Assembly: GCA_020851635.1 (NCBI GenBank)
Contig: JADZCJ010000140.1
Span: 213,493-277,492, forward strand
From: Anaerolineae bacterium
GTDB lineage: Bacteria > Chloroflexota > Anaerolineae > UBA4142 > SHND01
Length of the DNA stretch: 64,000 nt
Direction: 5' to 3'
The notes under the pieces were generated by a model that was not told the origin of the DNA, did not search any database, and saw only the letters and a program-made list of their open reading frames with translations. Both the position numbers and the translations under genes were made by a program. Positions 16,251 through 24,805 of this stretch are shown piece after piece. The stretch's first letter is position 1. Every line of letters starts with the position of its first letter.

Positions 16251-19160
16251 TCACGGCTGCGGTGTAAATCCCGGTGCGCCGCTCCCGCCTTGTTGCCTTG
16301 CCTGCTGGGCGAGCAAACGCACATATGCGACAACATCAACGATTTGATCCTGCGTTAGACGGGGACCGAATGCCGGCATGTAGCCGCGCCCATTCAGGAT
16401 CGTTTGGAAATGATACTGCTCGTCGTGTTGAAAAAAATGAGTTGTGAGATCAAATGGTTTGACGGGCAGGCTCTGCCCGCCCGGTCCATCCCCGCGCGCT
16501 TTTTCGCCGTGACAAGCAAGACAATTCTCTTGATACACCAATTGTCCCGGGGTTGCACGCGCAAGATTCGTGGGCGCGCTTGCATTTGCATTGATTGTGC
16601 CGTTGACCGCATCAATGAACAAGCCGACCCCCAGTAAAACACTTGCCGCGCCGATGCCCAGAATCGTCAAGCGCGTATTGCGCGGACGTTTGCCTCCGCC
16701 GCCAAGCAGCAACAGCACAACGCCTGAAACTACCAACACCAACGCGCCGTCGCCTTCCAAGTCTCCGGTGATCGGTCCGCGGGGACGAGGTGAGGCGACA
16801 ACCATTTGCGTAATCGCGTCATTGCCTTGTGTAGCCACAATCGGCGCGCTGGTTGGCGCCGGGGCAACATTCGCAGGTGCCGAGATTGTAATCCCCTGAC
16901 TGTCAAAATCGCCATAGCGTTCGACCATGTAGTGCGTGGCTGCCGCCATCGCGAATTGCAGGACGCGCGCATCCTCCTTTGCGACCCAGTACGCGTACTG
17001 TACCATCTCGTCGCCGCTGGTTGTTGGGATTTCAAATCGAATGAGTTGTGCGGGTGTTCCGTCGATCGTCTCTTCCCGCCCGAAACGCACATTCCGTGCT
17101 TGCTGAGCGAAATCGAATTTGGGAAACACAAAGGCATCAATCCGCGGGCGTTCATTCCACTGCCCGCCTGTGGTCTGAAGATATTGCGTAGAGCCGATAG
17201 CGATTGCTTCGCCCTGCCCTTCAATCTTGAAGCGCGTCTTGTCCGGCGCGCGATATTCATACTCGGAAACGACCACCGCATTCGTGCCATCGTTCAATTC
17301 CTGCCGCGAACGCAGCGCAGCGAGATTGTTCATGCGGGCCTCTGCCTGCTGAAGTTGCAGGCGCGCGGTTGCCACGTCATTGTTTGAAGCATCCCCCGCA
17401 GATCGATAATATGGGAAATCGACGACAGCATCTGCAAGCCCCCGGCGCCGCACCATAACCCTCACTCGCCACATCCCGTCGAGTGGGAAATAATTCCCGT
17501 TCACTATGTATGTGCCGTCATTTGCAGACTCGGCATTCACATTTTGAAGGCCCTGGTCTTGATCCAGATACATGAACTGTAGAATGACGCGTTGAATGTC
17601 CGTGAGCGGATTGCCTTGCGGGTCCGTTGCGCGAATTTCAAGCACTTCGGGCTGCCTAACCGTCGGTCCGATTTGTAGTTGGACGCGCATTTCGGCCGTT
17701 GGGTTGCCAAACAGGATGACTGGACGCTCTTGAATTTGCTCGACCACGGCAGGACCAATCTCCGTTGGGGTCGAGCGCGGTGGGGGAGTGAGCGTCAACA
17801 AGCCCGCCAGAAAAATGACGCCGACCCCCAACAGCACTTCGCCCGCGACAGTGAGGCGAAAGCGGGAAAACAGCCGCGCGCTTTTTTCCGGCGCAGTGAC
17901 ATAGCCGCGAAAACGCGGGCTGATCAACAGGAGATTCAAGGCGCCAAATGCAATCATCACCAGAAACAGCCCGACCTTGAGCGTGAGCGACGCGGTGTAT
18001 GAATTGGCAAAAAGATTCTGGAACGCGCTGAAATCACCGGCGATGACCTTGTCGAGCGCAGGGATCTGCACACGCGAGCTGTAAATCCCGGTGCCCGCAA
18101 TAATGATAGTGGACGCAATTGCGGCAAACGAAAATTCCGGCACAAGCCAGGCGATCCATTTGCTGCGCTTGATCGGGTCCATCGAGCGCCAAATGAACGG
18201 CATCACCCACGCAAATACAAACAATCCCCCCACCCAAATGGCGATGCCGAGCAGGTGCAGCCAGTCGGCAATCACGGGCAGCCATCTATCGCCGATACCC
18301 ACACTGTGTCCGAGCAGAGAACGCGTAAAAAGCGCTACAAAGCCGAGCACAATCAACGCGAGCTCGCCTTGTGGAACTCTGACCCGCCGCTGCATGAGTA
18401 TGACAATCAACCCCGCAGCACCGATCAACCCAATCCGAATGAGCCACAACGACCCGAAACGCGTCGTCGTCAAAACTTTGATGAGCGCGGTGAACGAGAT
18501 TTCGTCCGCGACCAACTGCGCCTGTAGCGCGAGTTCAGCAAGATTGCCAACAAAAAAGAGTATAAACGCGAACGCGACGAGCTGCAGCCAACGCATATCC
18601 ACCACGCGGCGGGTCGAATTGTTTGCATCCACTGCGTCGAGTGAGCGGTTCAACAAATATACGCGAAAAAAGAATGCGCCCGCAAGCGTCAGCAGCGACA
18701 GCAAGCTCAACCATCGTGCGGTTGCAGAAATGGGATTCGCCTCATACGTCGCCGTCCCGCCTGAATCGATCGGCACGGTGGCAGGCCCGGCGACATTCCC
18801 GACGTTAAACGCAAACACACCGCGTGTGATGTGGCCGTCCGCTTGCGACAAGATTTTCCAAACGACAGTGTACGTCCCATCCGTCACCCCCTTCATGGGA
18901 ACTATCACAGATAAAGGGTCATCAGGGGAGAGGGTTAATGCACCCGTGTCCACGCGCTCTTTCTGTGCGTTTAAGACTTGTACCTCGCTGAAACCCAATT
19001 CAGGGGGCTCGTCAAACCACAGCTGCACTTGCGAAGGTGCAGAACCAACACTGGAACCCGGCGCAGGAATCGCTTTGATTAATTTCGCATGTGCAGAGAC
19101 GGAACTCACTACAAAGAGTGTGAGCAGCACGACAAACAAGATATTCAGGGCAACTTTCAT
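16251..19160 (-). CDS. CopC-CopD copper protein fused to a C-terminal cytochrome c domain
   Basis: The 969-residue protein starts with a signal peptide. It continues with a CopC domain whose Cu(II) ligands are intact: His24 after cleavage (SAHAKL) and Asp108/His110 in QADGHI. About eight membrane helices of a CopD domain follow (residues 145-445). Next come a beta-sandwich domain (RPVILFGNPTAEMRVQLQIG), a large lipoprotein-like domain (residues 605-790), a membrane helix and a C-terminal class I cytochrome c with NCLACHG and axial YMPAFGP. CopCD-type (YcnJ) proteins bind and import copper. The haem domain could couple this to electron transfer or copper redox. Operon neighbours are a CDF transporter and YkvA. 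Confidence 0.88.
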   Translation of the reverse strand: MKVALNILFVVLLTLFVVSSVSAHAKLIKAIPAPGSSVGSAPSQVQLWFDEPPELGFSEVQVLNAQKERVDTGALTLSPDDPLSVIVPMKGVTDGTYTVVWKILSQADGHITRGVFAFNVGNVAGPATVPIDSGGTATYEANPISATARWLSLLSLLTLAGAFFFRVYLLNRSLDAVDANNSTRRVVDMRWLQLVAFAFILFFVGNLAELALQAQLVADEISFTALIKVLTTTRFGSLWLIRIGLIGAAGLIVILMQRRVRVPQGELALIVLGFVALFTRSLLGHSVGIGDRWLPVIADWLHLLGIAIWVGGLFVFAWVMPFIWRSMDPIKRSKWIAWLVPEFSFAAIASTIIIAGTGIYSSRVQIPALDKVIAGDFSAFQNLFANSYTASLTLKVGLFLVMIAFGALNLLLISPRFRGYVTAPEKSARLFSRFRLTVAGEVLLGVGVIFLAGLLTLTPPPRSTPTEIGPAVVEQIQERPVILFGNPTAEMRVQLQIGPTVRQPEVLEIRATDPQGNPLTDIQRVILQFMYLDQDQGLQNVNAESANDGTYIVNGNYFPLDGMWRVRVMVRRRGLADAVVDFPYYRSAGDASNNDVATARLQLQQAEARMNNLAALRSRQELNDGTNAVVVSEYEYRAPDKTRFKIEGQGEAIAIGSTQYLQTTGGQWNERPRIDAFVFPKFDFAQQARNVRFGREETIDGTPAQLIRFEIPTTSGDEMVQYAYWVAKEDARVLQFAMAAATHYMVERYGDFDSQGITISAPANVAPAPTSAPIVATQGNDAITQMVVASPRPRGPITGDLEGDGALVLVVSGVVLLLLGGGGKRPRNTRLTILGIGAASVLLGVGLFIDAVNGTINANASAPTNLARATPGQLVYQENCLACHGEKARGDGPGGQSLPVKPFDLTTHFFQHDEQYHFQTILNGRGYMPAFGPRLTQDQIVDVVAYVRLLAQQARQQGGSGAPGFTPQP

Positions 19161-19220
19161 ACTTGCAATTCTCCCGTTTCACCAGGCGGCTGGGGGCCGG
19201 CCCTTGTTCCTTTACTACCG

Positions 19221-20279
19221 TCACGCATGCGAGTGCGCAGGCAAGCCGTCGTGCACATGTTGAATACGTTGATGATACTTCTCACCCGACGTGTGTTGCG
19301 GGTCCACATGCACTACGGCATTCCCGAGATGTGGCAGGTGATGCAAGAGTTGATGCCGTACCTCGTTCGCAATCGCGTGACCCTCGACGATGGATGACTT
19401 GGGGTCGACCGCGACATTTAGCTCGGCGTACAGGCGGTGACCCGCCCAACGCGCGCGCACCTGTGATACTTCTGTTACGCCGTTCACGTTCCCCGCCGCG
19501 TGTTTCAGTTCGTCGATGATGTCGGGTTCGACGCCATCCAACAGCCGCGCAAAAATGGTTGCCCCTGATTCCCACACGATCCGTAAAATCGCAAGCGTGA
19601 TAAACAACCCGATCAGTGGATCGAGAATGGGAAACCCGAGCCACGAGCCAATCGCCCCAATCAAGACGGCAAGACTGGTCCATCCGTCGGTGCGCGCATG
19701 ATATCCATCCGCAATCAACGCCGCGCTGCCGATTTCCTTGCCCACGCGAAGCCGAAAGATTGCTACCCCTTCATTGCCGATAAAGCCGACGATCGACGCA
19801 AGCGCGACCGCCCAAACTAAACTTACGGGTTGCGGGTCGAACAGACGAAGAACGGATTCATAGCCCGCGACCACCGCACTCAACAATATAAGCCCGACGA
19901 CGATCACGCCCGCCACATCTTCGGCGCGCCCCAAGCCGTATGAAAAACGTTTTGACGGTTTGCGCCGCGCCAACAAAAATGCAATGCCCAACGGGATTGC
20001 AGTCGCCGCGTCGCCAAAATTGTGAATGGTGTCTGCAAAGAGGGCAACACTCCCCGAGACCAGGACAATGACTACTTGAAACAGCGCGGTTGCCATCAAT
20101 GCCACAAATGACCACTTGACCGCCCAAAGTCCTTTAGATGTGGTCACAATGGAGGGGTCGATCGCGCCGTGTGTATGTCCATGCGCCGCGTCGCCATGGG
20201 ATTTTTCTGCTTTTGCCGGTTGATCCGACTCGTGTTCGTGAGAGTGTTCCGAATCCGAATGTTTGTGATTGTCTGCCAT
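19221..20279 (-). CDS. cation diffusion facilitator with His-rich N-terminus
   Basis: The start at 20279 follows GGAGGTCAGG. The first 40 residues are a histidine-rich metal-binding tail (HKHSDSEHSHEHES, HGDAAHGHTHG). Six membrane helices follow, with the transport site pairs HNFGD in helix 2 and HARTD in helix 5, typical of Zn-transporting CDF proteins. A C-terminal cytoplasmic ferredoxin-like domain follows (VNGVTEVSQVRARWAGHRLYAELNVAVDPKSSI). It exports Zn2+ or a similar divalent cation with H+ antiport. The last residues are again His-rich. Confidence 0.92.
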   Translation of the reverse strand: MADNHKHSDSEHSHEHESDQPAKAEKSHGDAAHGHTHGAIDPSIVTTSKGLWAVKWSFVALMATALFQVVIVLVSGSVALFADTIHNFGDAATAIPLGIAFLLARRKPSKRFSYGLGRAEDVAGVIVVGLILLSAVVAGYESVLRLFDPQPVSLVWAVALASIVGFIGNEGVAIFRLRVGKEIGSAALIADGYHARTDGWTSLAVLIGAIGSWLGFPILDPLIGLFITLAILRIVWESGATIFARLLDGVEPDIIDELKHAAGNVNGVTEVSQVRARWAGHRLYAELNVAVDPKSSIVEGHAIANEVRHQLLHHLPHLGNAVVHVDPQHTSGEKYHQRIQHVHDGLPAHSHA

Positions 20280-20352
20280 CCTGACCTCCACTTGAAATTA
20301 ACTGACGATTACGCAAAGTTGCTCGCTGCTCAGAGGGACAAGAAAATACGTT

Positions 20353-20859
20353 TCAATGGTCAATCGTCTCGGCTTCAACATGCCTTTTCGTTCGGTAACG
20401 CCTATGGAGCCCAACACTGACGGCTATCAGGAGCACCATGGCTACAGAGAACCCCGCCATGAATGGCGCCATCATTTCGCGATTGAATTGCGGCTTGCGT
20501 TCATCTACGGGCGCAGCAATCACCAATACGATATTCGATACGGCAAGCTGGTTGCCTTGTTGATCAAAGAGTACGGCTTTCAAACGATGGGGTCCGGTTG
20601 GCTTGAAGGAAATAGCCACCGATTGTTCCCCATTGCGCACACCGACGACGGGTTCTTCGTCCACCCACAATTCCCAATAGTGGCCATCGTTCGGTAAAAC
20701 ACCAGAGATCTGAACTGTTACTTGCGCGTTCTTGTCGGGCACATTTCGGCGATCCTGCGGTTTCACGATTTGAATGGAAGCGGCTGATTGCGCGGCAACA
20801 TTTCCTACAAACCATAGTGTAACGACGAGCAGCGCAATGCTGACAAGCACCCGTTTCAT
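20353..20859 (-). CDS. secreted/membrane-anchored beta-sandwich protein
   Basis: The 168-residue product has a signal peptide ending VAAQSA, an Ig-like domain (IQIVKPQDRRNVPDKNAQVTV ... GPHRLKAVLFDQQGN), a C-terminal membrane helix (FMAGFSVAMVLLIAVSVGL) and a basic tail. The domain resembles the DUF4399/FixG-type beta-sandwiches that precede copper proteins, but no family is certain. Its ATG overlaps the stop of the upstream membrane protein (ATGA), so they are coupled. Confidence 0.7.
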   Translation of the reverse strand: MKRVLVSIALLVVTLWFVGNVAAQSAASIQIVKPQDRRNVPDKNAQVTVQISGVLPNDGHYWELWVDEEPVVGVRNGEQSVAISFKPTGPHRLKAVLFDQQGNQLAVSNIVLVIAAPVDERKPQFNREMMAPFMAGFSVAMVLLIAVSVGLHRRYRTKRHVEAETIDH

Positions 20860-22013
20860 TCAGCCGCTCGGGCAGCGCTGGATTTCATTCTGGCGCGCAC
20901 ACGTTGTGCTTCCTCACGCATCAAAATTCGTTCCACCCCCTCTGCTACCCATGCACCCAACACCAGACTTGTTGTGCCAACCGCAATGCCAAGCGGGACC
21001 ATCACCAAAGTTTTTTCAATGGGCCACCACGGATAGCGCGTGAGATACCACGCCCACAGAAATTCAAAGGCGTAGAACGTCAGCACAAACACGGGTCCAA
21101 AGAACAACAGCCAGCGTTTGCCCATTCCAAAACGCGCAAACGCAGTGTCGAGCAGCAGCGCGCTTGGTATCGCCATGATGGGCAAACTCGCCATTTTCGG
21201 CACTCCAAAACCCTGCAAAGTCATTCCCACTATGGCAGACCATAGGAACGGCACAACGACGACAAAGGTTGCAGCGCCCGCTCGATTTGTCACGCGCTGC
21301 GCGACGACGAGCAGCGCGGGTCCAAATAACATCGCCAGAATCGGATAGATCGAGCCGTCAAAGCGCAGCTTGTCATAGATTAACCAGCGGTCGAGCGACA
21401 TCCCCGCAATCTGTGACGCGAACCAGCAAAACAACATCAACACCCCAAGATTTGGCATGTCGAGTTTTTGCCAGAACAGCACAGGTTTGCCGTCACGTGT
21501 TTTGGGCGTATGCACTTGCGGCAAGATAAACAGCACTCCGCCCGCCAATGCTAACAGAGCGCCGCACATGCCGATAAAGTGCGGCGGACTCCACAGGACG
21601 ATATCGCCTTCGACATGCCCAACGTTGCGGTGCCACCAGTCGTCATACGCCGCGCCGCTATACATAATGGTCACACCGATGAGGGCGATCCAGATGCCCA
21701 ATGGCGCCTGTACTTTGCCAAAATGAATCATACCGGGATCGCGCGGGCGGCGCGAGGCGGTCACGATGATTCCAATCGAAATCGCGGTTGCCAATGCGAT
21801 TCCCCCGTACATTAAATCGTGTGGGGGAATAAAAAAACTATCGCGTCCCCACGACGCATGCCAGGCGCCATCCCACAACAATCCGGTAAATGCCAACCAT
21901 CCTGTGGCCACAAAGCCCCATGCCGCGAGGGAAAGTCCCCAAACCCGTCGCGCTAGAAAACCCTCGCCCCAATTCACCACTTCGACCCACATACTTGAAA
22001 CCATTGTGCTCAT
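20856..22013 (-). CDS. polytopic membrane protein with conserved His/Trp motifs
   Basis: The ATG at 22013 has AGGAGAG at ideal spacing, while the ATG at 22019 is too close to it. About ten membrane helices are seen. Clusters likely to face a membrane surface include LLWDGAWHASWGRD, FIPPHDLMYGG, YDDWWHRNVGHVEGDIVLWSPPHFIGM and a lone LDRWLIYDKL. The repeated His and Asp near helix ends look like metal ligands. No characterised family is recognised. It lies in the copper operon between a small membrane protein and a beta-sandwich protein, so a role in copper or copper-enzyme assembly is plausible. Confidence 0.7.
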   Translation of the reverse strand: MSTMVSSMWVEVVNWGEGFLARRVWGLSLAAWGFVATGWLAFTGLLWDGAWHASWGRDSFFIPPHDLMYGGIALATAISIGIIVTASRRPRDPGMIHFGKVQAPLGIWIALIGVTIMYSGAAYDDWWHRNVGHVEGDIVLWSPPHFIGMCGALLALAGGVLFILPQVHTPKTRDGKPVLFWQKLDMPNLGVLMLFCWFASQIAGMSLDRWLIYDKLRFDGSIYPILAMLFGPALLVVAQRVTNRAGAATFVVVVPFLWSAIVGMTLQGFGVPKMASLPIMAIPSALLLDTAFARFGMGKRWLLFFGPVFVLTFYAFEFLWAWYLTRYPWWPIEKTLVMVPLGIAVGTTSLVLGAWVAEGVERILMREEAQRVRARMKSSAARAAE

Positions 22014-22025
22014 GTTCATTCTCTC

Positions 22026-22280
22026 CTACTGTCCCAAAGCCACACTTCGTAAGCCAAACACCGCCAACACCAGCGCTCCGACAAGAAATCCGATGGTGAG
22101 GGTGTAAATAAGTATCCGTCCCAAGCCGCGCGGCGCGTCCTGGGGCAAAAGGAACGAATAGACGACAATGCCAAGAAAGACCGACAGAATCGCCAAGTCA
22201 AATTCCCAATGCCCCGTCAACACGCCGCCGTGTGCGACGATCAATTGCCCGCGTGAAAGCGGTTCGATTGCTGATGGCAT
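22026..22280 (-). CDS. small membrane protein, first gene of copper operon
   Basis: The 84-residue product has two membrane helices (LAILSVFLGIVVYSFLLP and ILIYTLTIGFLVGALVLAVFGL) and no recognised family. Its ATG directly follows the T-run of the hairpin at 22292-22318, with no room for a normal ribosome binding site, so either translation is unusual or a later codon is used. It ends 12 bp before the next membrane-protein gene. Confidence 0.6.
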   Translation of the reverse strand: MPSAIEPLSRGQLIVAHGGVLTGHWEFDLAILSVFLGIVVYSFLLPQDAPRGLGRILIYTLTIGFLVGALVLAVFGLRSVALGQ

Positions 22281-22318
22281 GAAAAACAGAGACCATTGGG
22301 GTCATTGACCCCAATGGT
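22281..22318 (-). terminator. strong hairpin with T-run between CopC gene and copper operon
   Basis: ACCATTGGGGTCA (22292-22304) is repeated inverted at 22306-22318 with a single base between. On the minus strand it is followed by TCTCTGTTTTTC and then directly by the ATG at 22280. It terminates the CopC gene at 22329-22937 and may act as an attenuator for the next operon. Confidence 0.8.
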
Positions 22319-22328
22319 TTTTTTCTCG

Positions 22329-22937
22329 TTAACGTCGCGCGCGACCCATCAGTCCGAATCCAACCAACCCGAGCCCGATCAAGGCAATCAACACAAATCC
22401 GAGATTTGACATTGCTGCGCCGGTTGTCGGAAGCGTCGTTGCAGGAGCAGATGGCGCCGGTGCTGCCGTTGGTTCCGGCGCCGCCACTGTTGCAGTTGGC
22501 TCCGCAGCGCTTGTTGCGGCGGCAGTCGGCTGTGCGCCCGAGGGACTGCCTATGGTGAACGTAAATTCACCCTCTTCGGCTTCATTATCTTCTGTCGAAA
22601 GCGTTGCCCATTTGACGGTATAGACGCCCTCCGGCATCTTTGCCGTGTCAAACGAAACGGAAATGGTTTTGCGGTCGGGGTCATTCAAGTCCACCGCCGA
22701 ATCGCCCTTGTCCACTGGCATACCACTCGCGTCAAACACTTCAAGTTTTGATGCATCCGGGTCCATTGACTGTGTCGTCGTACAGACGATCTTGTCCGGT
22801 GCGGTCTCTACAGTGCTGTCAATTGCCGGGGTACAGCTCTGAGGTTCTGCGTGCGCTTGTGCCAAAGGCACAAGCGCAGTTGATGCGAGCACGGCCAGTA
22901 CCATCAGTGCACTAATACTTGCCATTACGCGTTTCAT
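22329..22937 (-). CDS. CopC-domain protein with LPTTG cell-surface sorting signal
   Basis: The start at 22937 follows GGAG. A signal peptide ends PLAQA, then HAEPQSCTP begins the mature CopC-like domain. The usual second-site Asp-x-His is replaced by ED-N-E (LSTEDNEAEEGEF), so the canonical Cu(II) site is incomplete. After a 40-residue Ala/Pro/Thr linker the end reads LPTTGAAMSNL, a hydrophobic helix and GRARR, a textbook sortase sorting signal. The first 120 residues are highly similar to the upstream gene at 23024-24373, so the two are tandem duplicates. Confidence 0.82.
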   Translation of the reverse strand: MKRVMASISALMVLAVLASTALVPLAQAHAEPQSCTPAIDSTVETAPDKIVCTTTQSMDPDASKLEVFDASGMPVDKGDSAVDLNDPDRKTISVSFDTAKMPEGVYTVKWATLSTEDNEAEEGEFTFTIGSPSGAQPTAAATSAAEPTATVAAPEPTAAPAPSAPATTLPTTGAAMSNLGFVLIALIGLGLVGFGLMGRARR

Positions 22938-23023
22938 TAAAGTTTTCTCCATGTGGATTGTGGAATTGATTCAGCGCGTACATCACGCGCAAGTCCGTTA
23001 CTTTGGGTTACTTGAACTATCCC

Positions 23024-24373
23024 TTATTCGACCGTGACCTGGACCGTCCACGTGTCGTTCGGCGTCGGTGTTATGCTCGTTTCCCAGGGGCGAACATAGA
23101 CGAGCGTGAGCGGCGTCTGTCCTTTACCGACCGCTTGAAAGTGAAAGGTCTGCGTTCCGCCTGCTCCCGGCATGGGCGTCGTTTGGGCTTTTAGGTCGAA
23201 TTGCGCTGCACCCAGAGGCACCAACACACTTGCATTATTCGAAGCGACCTTCCACGAATATCCGGTGCTCGGGTTGGTTGGGAGTTCAACTTGCAGCGTA
23301 TCCCCGACCGCCATGTCCACGGTTGAGCCGTTGTCGCTCGCGGTGAGGGTATGGTCAATCGTCCCTGCCGCCGGATGATTCGGGCTGCTGTCAGAGACAA
23401 AAACATTCGGTAGTGCGGTGGGCTGATATCGCACGACGCCGGTCAAGTCGACGCCGCGCACGACTCCGTTCGCCTTGTAGGTCAGACCCCACGAGTCAAT
23501 CGACGAGAGATCGGGAAAGACACACATGCTGACCACCTGTAAATTAGCCGCACTATCGGATTCATCGGTTACCCAGCCGCCGCCCGCCGCACTGTTCATC
23601 CCGCCGAAAACATCGGTGCCTCCCAGCTTGGTGCAGTATCCGGTAGAAGGATTCGCTCCGGTAAACGGCGGGAGCGAAACGGGTTCGAGATAGGCGAGAA
23701 CGGCGAGCGTTGGCTCATCCGCATACAATGTGTCGAGCGCAATCGAAATTTGCGATTGAAAGCCGGTCGAATCCGCCGGTGCGTGGAACGTGCAAAAGTC
23801 ACGAGCCCCGGCGAGGCGGAGCCATCCGCTCACAGAAGCGTTGGTGTTGTAGGTTGGATAACGGGTTGTAACAGTGCCGCCTTTTTCGTTGCAGTACGCG
23901 GCGGCATCGTCCTCGCCTTGCGTCCCAGCACGCGTTGGCTCGGCCGCAGCGGTCGCCGTTGCGGTTGGCTGCGCCCCAGTACCGGATATGGTGAATGTAA
24001 ACTCACCTTCTTCGGCTTCATTGTCTTCTGTTGAAAGGGTTGCCCATTTGACCGTGTAGACGCCATCGGACAGCTTTGCCGGATCGAGCGAAACCGAGAT
24101 GGTTTTGCGGTCCGGGTCATTCAAATCCACTGCCGAATCACCCTCGTCCACCTGCGTGCCGCTTGCGTCAAACACTTCAAGTTCCGAATTCGCCGGGTCC
24201 ATTGATTGAGTCGTCGTGCAGACAACCTTGTCAGGCGCCGTTGCCACTGTGCTATCTATTGGCGGCGTACAGATTGAAGGTTCAGAGTGTGCCTGCGCCA
24301 CAGGGATAAAGGCCATTGAGGCAAGCGCGGCCACTAGCATGAGCGCGCCGATGCTTCCGAGAATGCGTTTCAT
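23024..24373 (-). CDS. CopC-like protein fused to DUF333-like repeats and a chagasin-type (I42) protease inhibitor domain
   Basis: Residues 1-130 duplicate the CopC-like domain of the next gene, again lacking the Asp-x-His ligand. After a Thr/Ala linker come two Cys-containing segments (YCNEKGGTV...DFCTF and YCTKLGG...MCVFPDLSSIDSWGL) that resemble the DUF333/hemolysin module. The last 110 residues carry all three inhibitory loops of chagasin-family cysteine protease inhibitors: NPSTGYSW, GAGGTQTF and YVRPWE. It is probably a secreted or surface protein protecting the envelope from papain-like proteases. RBS GGAGG before the ATG. Confidence 0.82.
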   Translation of the reverse strand: MKRILGSIGALMLVAALASMAFIPVAQAHSEPSICTPPIDSTVATAPDKVVCTTTQSMDPANSELEVFDASGTQVDEGDSAVDLNDPDRKTISVSLDPAKLSDGVYTVKWATLSTEDNEAEEGEFTFTISGTGAQPTATATAAAEPTRAGTQGEDDAAAYCNEKGGTVTTRYPTYNTNASVSGWLRLAGARDFCTFHAPADSTGFQSQISIALDTLYADEPTLAVLAYLEPVSLPPFTGANPSTGYCTKLGGTDVFGGMNSAAGGGWVTDESDSAANLQVVSMCVFPDLSSIDSWGLTYKANGVVRGVDLTGVVRYQPTALPNVFVSDSSPNHPAAGTIDHTLTASDNGSTVDMAVGDTLQVELPTNPSTGYSWKVASNNASVLVPLGAAQFDLKAQTTPMPGAGGTQTFHFQAVGKGQTPLTLVYVRPWETSITPTPNDTWTVQVTVE

Positions 24374-24393
24374 TAAATTCCTCCGTTAGAATT

Positions 24394-24801
24394 CTAGATG
24401 TTATTTGATTGTAATGTGTGGGTGTCAGCATGAGGTTTTGGCGGAGGAATGATAACGGGCAAATCAACTGCGCGGGCATAAAAGCAATCCCGGACACGAT
24501 ATTCACAAAAATCATTTATCCTAGAGATCCAAGACAGCGCGCTCGGCGTACTCAGGTCGGTTGAACTGAAAAGGGACGACAATCCATCATTCGTCGCAAC
24601 CGCTGATATTCGCACTCCAGGGCCCACGGGTTTCTGGGTTTGTGGGAGGCGATGATTTTCCCCGTGCGCCTGCCAGTCGCGCGCAGTGACACGCCCACTC
24701 GCAATATGACCGTGCGGCAGGAACAAGCCCCACGTTGGCACGAGTGGCATCAAAAACTGCAGCGTAAGCCATGCCGCGAGAAAAGGACGTAGAAAATTCA
24801 T
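24394..24801 (-). CDS. secreted hypothetical protein
   Basis: The 135-residue product has a signal peptide (MNFLRPFLAAWLTLQFLMPLVPTWG), a PHGH motif just after it, and a C-terminal part with two Cys (EYRVRDCFYA, NDFCEY) and PPPKPHADTH. No family recognised. It starts 4 bp after the methyltransferase-like gene and ends 20 bp before the CopC-chagasin gene, so it is part of that operon. Confidence 0.6.
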   Translation of the reverse strand: MNFLRPFLAAWLTLQFLMPLVPTWGLFLPHGHIASGRVTARDWQAHGENHRLPQTQKPVGPGVRISAVATNDGLSSLFSSTDLSTPSALSWISRINDFCEYRVRDCFYARAVDLPVIIPPPKPHADTHTLQSNNI

Positions 24802-24805
24802 TGGC

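Noticed and set aside
18091..19263. 390-codon plus-strand open frame
   Set aside because: Antisense shadow of the CopC-CopD part of the large copper gene; low-complexity Ser/Thr/Asn-rich translation with no motif.
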